Source of the DNA: Liolophura sinensis
Taxonomy: Eukaryota > Mollusca > Polyplacophora > Chitonida > Chitonidae
Direction: 5' to 3'
Length of the DNA stretch: 64,000 bases
Assembly (NCBI RefSeq): GCF_032854445.1
Contig: NC_088302.1
Span: forward strand, 19,713,338 to 19,777,337
How positions within the stretch are numbered: the stretch's first letter is position 1; each line of letters opens with the position of its first letter. Shown here piece after piece: positions 1-13,496 of this stretch. The notes beneath the pieces were generated by a model. The model was not told the origin of the DNA. It did not search any database and saw only the letters and a list, made by a program, of their open reading frames with translations. A program made the position numbers and the translations under genes.

Positions 1-219
1 TGATATTCCACATTTATATACATGTACCACCACATGATGATATCACATGACAAAGGGAGGTCACTCTGCAGTAGTAACTGTTAGTCATAAAACATGTGTA
101 TTCTGAACTTCTGGCCTGCAGGAGAAAAATAGTAAAAATGATAAGCTATTGCATAGTACATGTAATCAAACAACATACATGTACATTTCATCTAAGGTAT
201 TAAAGTGTAAGTATAACCA

Positions 220-516
220 AGAATCAAGTTTATTTATTTATTTTATTTATTTGATCGGTGTTTTACGCCGTACTCAAAGAATATTTCACTTATATGACAG
301 TGCCCAGTATTATGGTGGGAGGAAACCGGACACAGCCCGGGGGAAACCCACAACCATCCATAGGTTGCTGGAAGACCTTCCCATGTATGGCCAGAGATGA
401 AGCCAGCATGAGCTGGACTTGAACTCACAGCAACTGCATTGGTGAGAGGCTCTGAGTCATTACGCTGTGCTAGCGGGCTTACCAACTAAGCCACGGAGGC
501 CCCAGAATCAAGTTTA
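220..516 (-). mobile_element. tRNA-derived SINE (family B), full-length, with 13-bp TSD
   Basis: Element body 233-503 on the minus strand. The target duplication AGAATCAAGTTTA is at 220-232 and 504-516. Reading the minus strand, the head carries an A-box-like GTGGCTTAGTTGGTAA and a B-box-like GAGTTCAAGTCC, so it is tRNA-derived, with a long variable region. The tail reads TAAAACACCGATCAAATAAATAAA. Five more or less truncated relatives lie elsewhere in this window. It is non-coding; two small overlapping reading frames here are incidental. Confidence 0.88.
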
Positions 517-1937
517 AAAAATGCAGATTTGAAAATTATTGCTGATGTGAAAGGTGTGAGTTTAAGTCTCCTGGCGACCACACAAGCATGATGAAAAATA
601 AAGTGTCTTGGGCAACACTATGAAAGTCTTTCTTCAAAAAAGCCTTTTTTAAGTAGCAAGACATAAGTACATTTGGCAAAAACATGAGGGGTAAATGGTG
701 TGGATTTCACTAAGTCTTGGTGAGGAGCGGCACGAGTGGTGTAACTTAATTAATGCCTGCCTGCATGCCATATGCAGGCAAAAATCGCTGGGGGCATGTT
801 ACAGGCTCGCATAGCCTGCCCAATCGGGCAGCCACTATTTCTCAATACCAATTTCTCCTTTTCAAATAAATTTAACTCGTAATGTCCAATGGGTGTCACT
901 TGTTACCCGTTTACTCTTCTGTTGTTATTAACTCGACAAACGTGCCTCTGCCACACAACAGTGCTGCCAATGGGTGAGAAAGTTTTCTATGTTCTCAGTG
1001 ACTCGGTCCCTTTGTGGTAAGGTAACCACCATACATACACCCAGTATGAGAAGCCGGGCACAGGAGAGTTTATATTTTTGCAGTCAAATCCGTTGCTAAC
1101 AAGAAGCTGCAATTTTGTGGCATGCACGGCTTTCTAATGAACATGACTGCAAAAAATCCAAAACAAACCAGTTTTCTACCATCTGATTGTAATAGGTTGT
1201 ATGACCATAGTTCAGTTAAATTAAACGTGGAGATCTGTTTTCAACAATTTCTGATACGCAATTTGTAATGTAGGCACGAAGTTGGCCGGTAAATCCACTC
1301 CAAAATAGTGGGACTATTCTGGTGTGGACTGAGAAGAGATGGGTCTTTTTCGATCATATGTGTAAGTTTCAATCAATTTCATATTAGGCAGAAAACCTAA
1401 TGAAGTGTTGACTTTTTTCTTTTCAATATCACGGTGTGCACGCAAGACGCATTGGGTGCATTCAAAATCCGGATTTTATCAGAGGCCAGAAAACATGAAT
1501 AAAGAAGCAGATGTGCACATGATATCCGCAAGCCTCGACTGGAACCTTTAGAATCGACTGACTCGGCAAATTGTTCTTTCTATTCCACATCCATGATGAC
1601 CGATGAAATATCACTAGTTGTCATTTAAGACTGTTTGTTGTCTTGTCTTAATAGGTTGATTTCTGTATCTTTTGGCACGCGGTTCTGAGATTTAAGTACA
1701 CCCACTTGACATGACAGTACAAAGTTATTTTGACAAGGGAGAAGGTGCTGTTTCTGTGGATTTCAATATTCAGTAAAATTCAATGAAATATTTCAATAAT
1801 ATGGCAATATTTTGACTCGGGAATAGATTTATTCTCGTAGAAGTGGTAATGAGGTCCTATTCTCTTTAATGCACACCCGAAATTGGGGTGTGCAGGCATG
1901 TCAAAGTGGATTTAAATGCCCACTTCGTTCCGCAAAA
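517..1937. other. Non-coding, mostly unique
   Basis: No exon, tRNA or clear element. Short inverted-repeat motifs around 745-830 contain several GCAGGC/GCCTGC words, which reappear near 2520-2620. Probably intronic. Confidence 0.5.
1870..1894. other. Perfect 9-bp hairpin
   Basis: TGCACACCC and GGGTGTGCA flank a seven-base loop. It lies in unique intronic sequence 44 bases before a SINE A; no function is assigned. Confidence 0.5.
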
Positions 1938-2286
1938 GACCGGCTTGGATATCACAATCAGTAGAGCATCCGCTTCGGGAGCATTAGATCCAGGATCATT
2001 CTTGGGTCGAGTCACACCTAAGACTTTAAAAGAGGATGTTGTAACTTCCTTGCTTGGCGTTTAGCATGAGGGGGATATTGCAACGACTAGTAGACCCGTA
2101 TCAGTATAATGGCTTGGGCGGGGCTGCTTAATTACCTTCGGTAAGGCGTCTCAGTGAAGCAGCACTTGATGAAAGAGCGGTGGAAATCCGTCCTGCAACA
2201 AGGAGGTAATGACATGCACTCTACGTCCTTCGTCGTCATATGACTGAAAAAGTGTTGAGCATGACCCCAAGCACTCACTCACTCAT
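1938..2286 (+). mobile_element. tRNA-derived SINE (family A), near full-length
   Basis: Nearly colinear with the better-preserved copy at 20643-21009. It has a tRNA-like head (ATATCACAATCAGTAGAGC, then a degraded B box GGATCATTCTT), a body containing CCTTCGGTAAGGCGTCTCAG and GGTGGAAATCCGTCCTGCAA, and the tail CACTCACTCACTCATT. Near the 3' end the stretch ACGTTAAAC seen in the other copy is missing. No convincing target duplication remains, which suggests an older insertion. Confidence 0.85.
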
Positions 2287-4427
2287 TACACAAAAAGCCT
2301 TGCCTAAAGAACTTTTAAATTCAACATTGAGGCAGGTAAATATTAGAAATCGTTGAAAATTATAGACCTCAGCATTTAATTTAATTAAATTAGTATGACC
2401 AAGACACGAGGATGATCAATTTCTGTAAAAAATATGTTATGTTTGTGCTTCATTGTGTCATCCATTCCATTGAAGGCATTTTAGTTGGTAATGTTTGGCT
2501 TTTGTCAAATATTGGCTGTGGGCAGGTAGATTAAGGCTATTACCAGCCCGGATGGCAGGCCCTTTCAAGTTGGGGCAGGCTGACTTGAGGTGCAGGCTGC
2601 CCTGATGGCAGGCTCCAAAAAAAATTAAGTTACACTACAGGAGCCTCAATCATTAATAAGAATAGTGGATGCGTAATTCCAATGTACATGAATATGTTTA
2701 TAGTGTGTTTTTGCTTGTATCTGATCTGAAAAGCGAATCTGATAAATGCGTTAATAGTACAGTTCAGTAGGTACAGAGCTGTTAAACTGTTCCTTATCCA
2801 AATACACTTAACTTCCTCAGATTGTGTTAAGACCATTTTCAAAAACCATTTACCAAGTTTCACTATAGTTTTTTTTTCTACCAGACAGACTATGTGACTA
2901 AGACATTGTTATTCCTAGTGTTTAAACTGATCTTGCAACGATAATCCATGAAAAGCTGATCTCACACCTAAATCTAATCACGTTGGCGTTAATGCTCTCG
3001 TTGCTGATAGACCGGACACTTAAGCTGTCTCTAATTGTTGACTTTCAAGATCACTCGAATATTCTATAGTCTGAATAGATAATGTGTTAATAGTCATACA
3101 CATGTATAGGTTTTGTATGTATATTAGAACTGCAGCAAATCTCACAGCTTTACAATCTGAACAGGCTCACCTCATAAAAGGCATTGTGGGATAGCTGACT
3201 GTGACTGAATTATACGGCATAATCATGGACACGGAGATGTAAGACTAACTGTCTGAGAGCGGGAGATAATAGTAGCAAGAGGCCTGTAATCAGGCTGCAA
3301 ATACATGGCCACCAGCAGAAAGACTAATCGTCCAACTCTAACCCTCACAACTACTAATTTGCTTGTACGCTTCTCCCTGCGATATTGTCCTGTGTGCGCA
3401 AGCAGACCCACAGCTGTTGTCCAGGGCCAGGAATTTGCTAGACGTTATTAATTCTCATGTCACATCGGGCGATGAACTTTAGACGCAAGCTTGGACTGGT
3501 GGTGCAGCAGAGCTAGTTGGTTGAATACCTTGCATTCTTCAACAACAGTAGCCTGGATTGCAAGAGAAAAGCAGGCCCAAATGAAATTCAATTATGTAAC
3601 AATCCACTTAATTGCTTGGCAAAGAGAACATCTACTTTTTTTAAGCTTTCTTGATGAGAAGGATTCCTTGAACAGTTAAGATCATTTGCAGGAAGTACTT
3701 GTGCTCAGGTGAAGATGTTAACATTGTTTCTGGAACGGAGAAGTCTCCTACAGTCTATTTATTTGTGTATTTTTTTATTTCATTTGATAGTTGTTTTTTG
3801 CTATGACTGACTTGAGAATTGTCCGAAACAAGTTACAAGCTCTCATCAACTACCTGACAAATCTTTGGAAATAATAAAACCATAACCAAACCTGCAAGAG
3901 TTTGGACATCGTGTTCCTGGTTCTGTAAGAGTCTGTCTGGAAATTGTGGATGATGTTTTGTAATGGTGACATTACATCAGTTTCTGTATGGAAAGTTGAC
4001 TGAATATCCCTACTTGCTTTCATTGCTAGGTATACAGATTTTATAATGGCTCGTTCAGGCTGAATCTTTGTCCAGATTTTATCATAATGATATTGATTTG
4101 TCTTGTGCATATCACATTACAACTGTTTCGAAGTCACGTGTGTTTATGGTGTTGGTATGGCGTGAGCACAAAGCCTGTTATAATACAACGGCCGAGTGCA
4201 GTTGTACTTTGGTTTAAATGTCCCAGTTTCAAATGAGATTCTGAAGTTTACTGATCGAATTTTTTACAGATGTTCTAGTGACAAGCCGGTTCAGTGTACT
4301 GTTAAAAGGAGTCATGCACTCATCTTTGACACTAAGCCTTCGAGCCACTGAGGTCGTGTGTTCACATCCAGCTAATGCTCCTGATGCCTCTTTCAATTAT
4401 AACGTTCACTTTTGGCTTTTTTTTGGA

Positions 4428-4443
4428 GGGGGGGGGGGGGGGG
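4428..4443. repeat. Poly-G run of 16
   Basis: Sixteen consecutive G followed by AGGAGGGG. It could form a G-quadruplex, and homopolymers of this kind are also prone to sequencing error. Confidence 0.85.
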
Positions 4444-4639
4444 AGGAGGGGTGTTTTTGGGCAAAACAGACAATGTGACTTAGAATCTCTAGTTGATGTG
4501 GTATATTACAAGGTGACTGATAAAAACGACAGAAAACTCTCCAGGTATTTTTCCAGGTGTGATATGTGGCCTATAATTCATGGGCTGACCTACATGGCCA
4601 TGGCCTTGTTGTTCTGCAGTCTCTCCCTATAGCTGTTCG

Positions 4640-4885
4640 GTAAACTCGGGTTCAAATTCTGATCGTGGACAGGGATTTTCTTGAATCCTTCTTTTCACTG
4701 TAGTGACAATTGTCAAGTGGTTGTTGATGTTTATGAGGCCTTTTGCACAGTCGTTAAAGACAACTTTTTCTTCTACAAATAAGCTGTGCATATCTGAATG
4801 TCACCCATGAATAAGTTTGTCAGTAACTTGCCAAATGTTGGAGAATTACTCTGCGCATTTCCTCCATCTGTATTAAAACCTGGTG
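4640..4885 (+). mobile_element. Family C dispersed repeat, diverged copy
   Basis: ACTCGGGTTCAAATTCTGATC near 4646 looks like a B box, and ATAAGTTTGTCAGTAACTTG with CATTTCCTCCATCTGTATTA matches the body of the 35150 element. It is highly diverged and its borders are not resolved. Confidence 0.35.
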
Positions 4886-6348
4886 TTAATCATCCATCAG
4901 ATGTACTATATAAATGAATATTGCTGAACTCCATTGTTCTTTGGCAAGCTGTGGAGGAGTTCATCGGTGACGTTTTGAAGGTTGGTAGATTTCTGTCTCG
5001 TGTAATGCTGTTTCCTCCAACAATGAAACACTTGGCCAAATGTGTTGAATAAAGTGTCCCACATGAGGTTTAAAAAGCCTATATCATGTTGCATGACCAA
5101 TATATCCGAGATCAAAATAATCAAAATCGCAAACATTGAGGCAATTGCCATGTTATCAGTGTGTTTCCGGATTCCCACGGAATAGTTAGAATTCCAGATA
5201 AAAGCGTTGATTTATAGAGCTACGGAACATTATTTACGTATCCACTCCTCTTCTGAAATACTTGAGGTTAAATTATTTGTTGTCTTTTCTTTTAAACAAT
5301 AATGAAATAAATAATTAAACATTGGTGAATGCAATATTTTTTATCCTGCTGTGACCTTCGTCATTCCTGGTTATCAAGGAACTGTTCTGATACGCCTCCA
5401 TGGCACCCTCCCTGGCTTATTTGAGCTAATTAAGCCTATTCATGCGTTGGGATATGGGTAACAGCTGGAGAGGGGTGAGGTGTGGCATATGGAGAGGTTA
5501 TGTTATATCATGTATCAGTTATACACATGTATATGTATACCTGGCTGCATCTATGCCAACACAGTTAGAGGCTGCTGTGCCAATCTCATTATACATATAT
5601 GAAGACATGTTTCATGTATACATACAGGTGTACCTGTTACACCTGATCCATTATTCTCACTTAGGGTGTGTAAACATTTGATGACCCATGAGGTCGGTGG
5701 TGCTACGCATATTTAAGCATGATTTTAATGATGAATGCATGGACACGGCTTGACATCAAAGTGCGTTATTTTCACCTTAAATTTTTATGTAAAAACGCAC
5801 CTACAGAAGCATGTGAAGGCCTTAAAATTATACTTTTAATGCCAATTTGACACTTCAGTTTTTTTTGATAAGAAATTAATCAAACTTCACGAAAACTCTT
5901 AAGGAGGTGGATGGATCAGTCAGAATCACTTGAAATTTGCTAAATTTAATGTAAAATACAATATATGTTCATAGTTTTAGTTGAATTTTGTTAGACTACA
6001 AGAAGTTTGTTGGGGGTGATGGTCTCTGGTTTCCTGTACAAAAACATCTCAGTGGCGTAAGACACAAGAGTGCTTTAGCTTCCTGAAATTGGAGAAACCG
6101 AAAGGCACAAGCTTCATAAAAAGTGTACAGATCATTTCTCTACACCCCATAGTTCTTTTCAGAAGGTTTCAAAATATTGGGTCGCAGTTGAAAAGGTCAA
6201 AGAAAAATGTTAGTAATGCAAACCCTTCAGTCACCTGAACACACTAAATATACTTAGTTTTAATGCCTTGGACAAGGTGAACTTCACCTAGCTGGCCTTT
6301 TGGACACTATGAATGTTGCATGCATAATCAGGGGAGTTCAATTCCAAT

Positions 6349-6515
6349 ATACTGTAAATCTTCAACCTTCTTTCCTGTTTGGAAAGTGTTTATTCAAGCA
6401 TATCCTGATTATATTGTACTTTTGTGAAGCCCAGAAATTGGCCAGTCCAACCAATGTACTTTTTTTCTCCAAAATCAAAATAAAAATGTGCATAAATCCT
6501 GCTGAAACTTGCTCT
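6349..6515 (+). mobile_element. Family E dispersed repeat
   Basis: ACTGTAAATCTTCAACC, AAGTGTTTATTCAAGCATAT, TTGTACTTTTGTGAAGCCCA and CCAGTCCAACCAATGTACTT follow each other in the same order as in the copies at 22047 (plus) and 43895-44035 (minus). Borders are uncertain. The two overlapping small reading frames here are not genes. Confidence 0.6.
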
Positions 6516-7959
6516 TTTATGCTCCTTTTCTGCAAAAGGGTTGAGGAATTAGAGTAAATGCATTTGTTTAGAGCAGACTCTTCAAATAGCAGTAAATTCC
6601 AATAGTACATTTGAATTATGTTTGCATCATTGAAAAATGATGTCATGGCACGTTGAATACTATCAAGTTATGCACACTTTGTTTAAACTTGTTTACTGAG
6701 ATACATGTAGCTTCAAGCTTCCAGTGGTAAGATGACACTACGTTACATCCTGCATGATATTGACTGATTGCACATTGTGACCAATCCTCCATTCCCTATA
6801 GTGATAGTTCCAGGATTATAGCACTGGGCTTCATGTTCAGTGACTGGACCTATGCGGACACGATTACCATGCCAACATGTCAACAAAGCTCGCTCCAGAC
6901 TTCACTCTTGACCTAACAAGGCCTTGGCTAGTCTGGCTGGGCTGAAACAGAAAGCTTGATAGAGAGGAATGCTGGCATCTTGTGGGTTGAAGTGATGTGT
7001 GTGCTAAAGAAGGTTCTTTCTAACTAAGCAGTTATTACTGAAGAACTTGTCTCGTTGGCTGTATTGGGTGGGTGAGGGGGGAGAGAGGGGTTGATGCCAG
7101 TGAATAATAGAGGACTCTGTTGCGACCTGTTACCTGAGCTGGAACGTGCTCTTAGTCTGTGACAGCTCCGTTACCATGGAAACTTAAAAGATCACACTCG
7201 TGGATATATTGTTGCCTGTGTCTAATATGATGATGAAGCAGTGTTTTGAGAGACGACCAGAGACGTACTGGTATCAGTTTATTAATGCTGATGTAAATCT
7301 TATCAAGTACATATCCACTACAACATTGTACATTTGCAGCTTTTGTTGACCACTTAGACATCGTTGTGTTTTTCTCTTGGCACCTTAGCTGAATTCATTA
7401 GTGTAATGTTTTTCTGTGTATTAAAATGAGCTTATGGAAATTTTGACACATTTTTCTTTTTGTTTTGATAATGGGGATGGTTTCTGTAGTACATAAATTG
7501 AGTGTTACGACTTAGCTGAGTGCATAAATTAACCAACAGGGAAGTTGTTAGCTTTTTGCACAGTTGACATTTTACGCTCATTAAACTATGATTCAAATTT
7601 TCATGCATGTAGGGGTAACATGCAATGGCCACATTATTGGCTTTTATTTGTGATCTTAGGAATCATCAAAAACAGAATTTATCAAGCAAACAGCTGATAA
7701 ATGTAAGCATTTTCATTAATAATCAGCATAAATGAAATGTATAAGATGTTCAGACCTGCCAAGAGAATATTGAGTTTATAATAAAGAGTTTTATACTGTA
7801 ATACCAGCTTGAGTATCAAGTAAGTAGCAAGATCCATAATATTAAAGATAATTAAAGATGGAGAAAAAAAATGACATAAAGTTCAGATGAAGGACCGGGA
7901 AAAGTTACTCCTAAATGGGGTCTTCAATATTTTTTCCGAGTTTTCTTTAAGGAGAAAAA

Positions 7960-8330
7960 GACACTTGAAAATAATTTTTGTATGGTGGATATATGAGACC
8001 ACCTTTTGGTATTTATAGTCTTTGTTTAATAATGTCATAAATGAGAATGTAACACAGGTTTAGGAAATATTTTTGCACCAAAATTTGTTCTTTTCAGCTA
8101 ACAAATGTATTAAACCTTAGTTTGGATCATGTGTATATATTTAATATGTTCATAAATATTATCAAAATTTAGGTTAAATGCATATGTTTTGATATAAACA
8201 ACAAATTTACATTCAAATAAATTTATTAGACATGCATCACATCCTTATTTAGAACATTATTATGCAACAATGATAAATACCAAAAGTTGGTCCCAAATAC
8301 CCACCATGCAAAAATACTTTCATATACCAT
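7960..8330. repeat. Long imperfect palindrome (fold-back), centre near 8145
   Basis: The left arm (about 7967-8125) and right arm (about 8165-8325) are inverted copies. TGGTGGATATATGAGACCAC and CTTTTGGTATTTAT on the left pair with ATAAATACCAAAAG and TTGGTCCCAAATACCCACCA on the right. Pairing continues inward through TTAATAATGT/ACATTATTATG and AAATTTGTTCTTTT/ACAACAAATTT to a short AT-rich loop. No reading frame is present. It could be a fold-back transposon or an inverted duplication; an RNA would form a long hairpin. Confidence 0.75.
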
Positions 8331-11300
8331 TTTCTTGTGAAAAAAAAAATCCCCCAAAATACAGTACTAAAGATCATATTCACAATAAAGTTTTGATGCT
8401 CTTTCTTCTGATTTCGGGTTCATTTTTATGTTTTCTTCTTCTTTAGGTGTGCAGTCCGATGTATTTTCCTTATCATTTGCAAATTTGCTTGGAAGGGGTT
8501 AAAAAAATGTAATTATTATTAAAGAGAAGTTGAATGCTTTTTTTTTCCTATTGTGCATTCTCACTTCTGACACCATGACAAGCGTGTTAAGTGGTAACAC
8601 TTCAAGTTGATTCGCATTCGCATTGGGGAATACTGCAGGCTGTTCCCTAAAGGTGATGTTTGAAGGGTCTTTGTCGCTGAGTTGACTACCAATTACCAAA
8701 GACTGTAACAGGGGAAAGACATGGCTGTATGTCGTTGGCTCATTCAAATTCACCAATCAATACCGACACGGCCAATACTGACGGCCTCTATAGAATGCTG
8801 ATCATAGACTAGCAATCTAGGCAACTCTGGCCGGTGTCCCCTTTGTGCTCTACTCAGCGTTGATGGATGCTTAGACAATTCCTCTGTAAATCTTCTTCTC
8901 CACTTACCGACGCCTCTTCCACTTGTAATGATGATGTTAGTGCGTGAAGAAAACAACGCCGGCGCTCCCAGCTCACTGTTGAATACTGTGTTTATTACAT
9001 TCCTGCAATTTGCAACTCTTTGTTTGCTTAAGCAGTCGTTATTGAATTCACACGTCTGATGCCAAGCCTCAACGTATCCTGTTAGTGAAGTATAACAATA
9101 ATTATTGTTACATATGCTGTGTATAAAGGTTTTCCTCTAATTTCATTGATCATTTCAACCGGATTTGTGTTAAAAAAATTTATGTTCACAATCAATAACA
9201 GCACACGTGCAAGTACAGACCGAAAATGTATCTGTGCGTGAGAGCAAACCACATGATCTCACCTGTACATGTGCAATTTTATTAAAGGCACGTGATTGTG
9301 TGAGAACCAACACTGGTATTGAGAAATCAGAATTGTGTACGTGTGCAAACTGTGACATGAAGACATTTCTTGTGGTACAGTATACACCAAAAGACATTCT
9401 GTCTGGAACTTTCCACTGCCAGAATACAATGTGTCTGGCAGACTGCTGATGTTATAAAACTTCTTTTGTGAGCTTATTTACAAAGTAAATAGTGTTACAT
9501 TTTAACATCCTACAAACTTTCCATGACAGCGTTCCTGCAAACTATCACCATTACAATTAAAACCCTTGCCATAGTCTATATTCCCCATGACCATTGGCTG
9601 CATTTGCTCAGTATCTCATTTGAGGTGGGTCTGGTATCATGGGAAACCATAGAGTGGACAAATTCGTTTATTGGGCTTCATGCACTTGTGAAAACATTTT
9701 CCAAGGGGAACTGATCTGTTACACCTTGCATGACTTCAGAGGGTTCTAAATTGGGCTCCCCCATTCAATACCGTTTGGTTCGTTCAGCAGATTGGCATGT
9801 CTTCAGATAGAGCTAATTCTCGGAGAAAATCTTAAATGTTTAATGGCAGTGCGGACCAATAGAAATTGGTTTTGAAATTCACTGTTATACCATGGGAATC
9901 GACTAAAAGCTATATTTCATTCTGCCTATTGTCTTAGTTAAGATTACCTGCACTGCTACCCATTCCCCTGACTGCATAAGGAAGAAATGAAATTCTGCTC
10001 TCTGCTTAAACCTCTGACCCTCTTCTCCTTGTACCACTCACTGTTTAATGGGACCTGATCGTTGGTCTGTTGGTTTCTTGTCAAGTATGCTTTCCACTGT
10101 TGTGCAGTTCATTTATAAAACATGACTTGTGGGTAAACTTCATTGAATATCACATGATTGCAGTTGCAATTTCTGGCTGCTCAGATAATTTTGATAGACT
10201 TTCCATTGATAAATCAGAATTGGAAAGTTGGGAATGCGTTACAAGCAACCCAACCCATTCTCCCTGGGAGAGCTGTTTAGCCCTGGAATGACAGCTTGAG
10301 ATCTACTTTCTGACAGCATTGGCATAAAACAAAATGGACCCTTTCAATATTTAATGGATATATTTTTTGGGAATGTACTCCTTAGGGCAATGTCTCTGTG
10401 TTCATACATAATGTAGAGACAGTTCAGGGCTGGCCACGGTGCCCCTCCATGGTCGCTCATCCATCACTGTGTCGACATCGCGCTAATTCCTGACGGAGAG
10501 GATAGCTCCCTCCTTGTGGTGAGAGAGGAGCATGTTTCGCAGTCAACATACACATAAAAATGTGGCTTGTAGAGCGAAGGACAGTGATGCGGTATAATGG
10601 CAAGGAAATCAGTGGGAATTGCCCTACAGTGTTACGTAGAAAGAGCGTCATGCTTATAGACAAGCCAGGGACTGTTGTTTTTATAGCTGCACCATGATAG
10701 TCAGCAACACCAACAGTATTCGCTAAGCTGAGAGGAAAAAAAAAAGGATGGCCAGAGAGAGAGAGGAAAAAAAAGAAGACACGTCTGAGAAGAGCTTAAG
10801 TGTTCCACTGGCATGAAAACAAATTAAAGCTCAGGGCTGAGAAGCATTCTTAGCAAATTGTCACATTTTTATATTAGACAAAAGCTTCTAAATTTGTAAT
10901 AAAACACACTGTGGAAGGGTGACCATCGGAAGGTGGATTTGTTCATGGTTTGAATGAGATTTGGCAGATGTCAGTAAAGTGGTGGACGCAGTTATTGGAG
11001 GGGAGGGGGGGATTATAACGGCTTGTATTGTAATGGAATGACCTATTTATGTTTGTGTCCTAAACTGTCAAACTCTTCCTCAGTGGATATGGCCTTTAAA
11101 AACACAATGTACACATTTGTATAAGCAAACAGCACTTTGTGACTGAAAATGGGTTTTTTAGGACATGAATGCAATTAACATTTTTGTCTTAACAAAAAAT
11201 GTTAACAGCTGACAGGGAAAAGAAGATATAGAAGTAAAGTCAGCAAAAACCTTAACTCTTATTTTTTTAGAATTTTTTTAAAGGCAGTCAAATGTTTGGA

Positions 11301-11625
11301 TTATAAAGTAAAACCATACTGATAGTGTATGTACAGTGTGTAATCAATGGCATTATACAACCTTTATATTCACCTTTTTCAGGCAGATCTGAATAAAGTG
11401 TTTAAAAAAAGTGAAAATAAAGTGAAAAAAAATGCAAATTTGATATTAAATACCTCTTTTATTGCCAGAGAAAAGTTGCTGTAATGTTATTGTCGGCATT
11501 CTCAATATAGTCCAGAAAGTCCACCCTATGAATGTTATTACGACGTTAAGATTTGGCTTACAATTGAGTAACGAAAGTTCTAAACAGAAGAAAAAAAACA
11601 GAAGAAAGTTAAACAGATAGCTGGT

Positions 11626-12090
11626 TGAGTGTTTAGAGTGTATGACCAGACAGTTGAACACATGGCAATTGAGTGTTTAGAGTGTATGACCAGACAGTTG
11701 AACACATGGCAGAGTCTTTGAATGTATGGCCAGACAGATAAAACACGTGGCAATATAGGGTCTTTAGAGTGTATGACCAGACAGTTGAACATATGGCAAT
11801 AGAGTGTTTGGAGTGTATGACCAGACAGTTGAATACATGGCAGAGTCTTTGAGTGTATTGCCAGACAGATAAAACATGTGGCAATATAGGATGTGTAGAG
11901 TGTATGACCAGACAATTGAACACATGGCAAAAGAGTGTTTAGATTGTATGGCCAGACAGTTAAACACATGGCAATATAGGGTCTTTAGAGTGTATGACCA
12001 GACAGTTGAACACATGGCAATAGAGTCTTCAGAGTGTATGGCCAGATCATTTTACAGTTGCTAATAAAGAGTGGCCAGATAGTTGAACAG
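11626..12090. repeat. Minisatellite, about 44-bp unit
   Basis: Ten or so units containing GTGTATGACCAGACAGTTGA and ACACATGGCAAT, alternating with a variant GTATGGCCAGACAGATAAAA. Units vary from 43 to about 62 bases. Reading frames of up to 129 codons on the minus strand are repeat translations with no family resemblance. Confidence 0.9.
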
Positions 12091-13214
12091 TCTATATTTC
12101 CAGTAAAATACAAACCCATTACCATTAGAGTGTATAGCTATGCCAGTAGAATATATAGCCAAGCAAGCAGAGTCTGTATGCCAGAAGGTGGCCAGGAGCA
12201 CAGTGACTAATCCCCAGAGGGTAGAACCTCAGACCCGACTGTAATCTGGTCAGCCCTTGGGTTGTTTGACATGGCGTGTTTGTGTATGGTAATTGTGAAA
12301 GGGTCAGGGTTTTATACACAGGCCCTGTGCCACATTAGGATAGTCAAGGCAATGATTTTACAGCGTGGTGATGACCGTGGTTTGTGTAATCGATCTGCAT
12401 TAAAGCCCTGTGTGCATTGAAATCTCTATGCACATGGTTCTAACAGGCTGTTGTTGTTGTTCATCATGTAACAAATATTACAGGACTACTCAAAAAGGCA
12501 TATGGTTCATTCCCCCCTTGTCCCCCCCCCCTTTTTTTTGAGATCAGGTTTCATGTCCCAAGTGTAATTGGCACTTACCTGATGATCCACATGGAAACCC
12601 TGGCTAAACTTTGCAGGCTTCCGCCAGTTGTATCCAATGCTAGCGGTATATTAGCAGTTTTACTTACATGTACTTTAATGAGATTATGTTTGTGGACATG
12701 TAATTGTTGTTTTGGGGATATAGGCCTACACTCATTAATGGATGCTGGGATATATAAAATTACATTCTGAGAAACTAAAGTACAACCAGATGGACGATAG
12801 AAAGAAAATTAAGTCAGTTGTTTTGAAATAATAGTCTTAAGTTCAATAATTTCTCCTGTTTCAGTAAAGTGAGAGCTAAGGTGAATATATATATAAAAAG
12901 AAGAAGCCTTTGGTATTTCAGGAGAAAGAAATCTAAAGTGTGTGTACATAAATGTAATTTCACGTCCAGCAAAGCAAAGATTTTCTGGTAGACCTCCAGG
13001 TGAGGGTAGTGGACTGCGCATGTTAGAGTACTTATGTTTGCATGAAGGGGCTGCCATTATTTCAGCAATATAATACTGAGCTATATACTGTTTTCCCCTT
13101 TATTTGGTTAGTGTTAATGTTTTTTTCAGGGCCACATCAAGTTAAATTGTTGTTTTATGGGTGGATTAAATCTTTTTTTAATGTTGAAGGAGAGTATAAA
13201 AATAGAAAGAAAAC

Positions 13215-13425
13215 GTGAAAATCATCTAATATGTGGGAAATATGGACTGTCTAAGCGTTTTTTTTCCCTGTAGAACGCATATACATCATCAGAAATTAAG
13301 ATTTCAAAAACGGGAAAACGATAAACATTAAGATCAGACAAAATGGAAAGTAATGATTTATTTTTATTCCATGATTTTGAATTTTTGATGTCTGCTCGCC
13401 CGTAAAACATAAAATAAAATTGGTG
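13215..13425 (+). mobile_element. Family F dispersed repeat
   Basis: Shares TGTGGGAAATATGGACTGTC (start) and CTCGCCCGTAAAACATAAAA (end) with the region 52535-52680 (TGTGGGAAATATGAACCGTC ... CTCCCGTAAAACACAAAATA). The interior is AT-rich and about 60 bases longer here. No coding capacity; type unknown. Confidence 0.5.
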
Positions 13426-13496
13426 TAGTGTAATGATGGTGTGGGTTTTCTATGGAGGAAACCTGGGGGAAACCTGGAGTATAATTAAACTACCTC

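Larger units (their letters stand above)
2287..11625. other. Non-coding, mostly unique, presumed intron
   Basis: Apart from the elements listed separately (family C near 4640, family E near 6349, palindrome near 8145, G run at 4428) I see no gene. All reading frames are below 95 codons and none resembles a protein family. The segments 3200-3430 and 10400-10660 are richer in GC and free of tandem repeats. Confidence 0.5.

Noticed and set aside
9170-9449. Cys-rich frames open on both strands
   Set aside because: Looks at first like a small secreted peptide, but there is no signal peptide, no conserved cysteine spacing that I recognise and the opposite strand is equally open.
11580-11969. 129-codon minus-strand frame and its overlapping neighbours
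   Set aside because: Translation of the 44-bp minisatellite in several registers; no domain and no flanking splice or start context.
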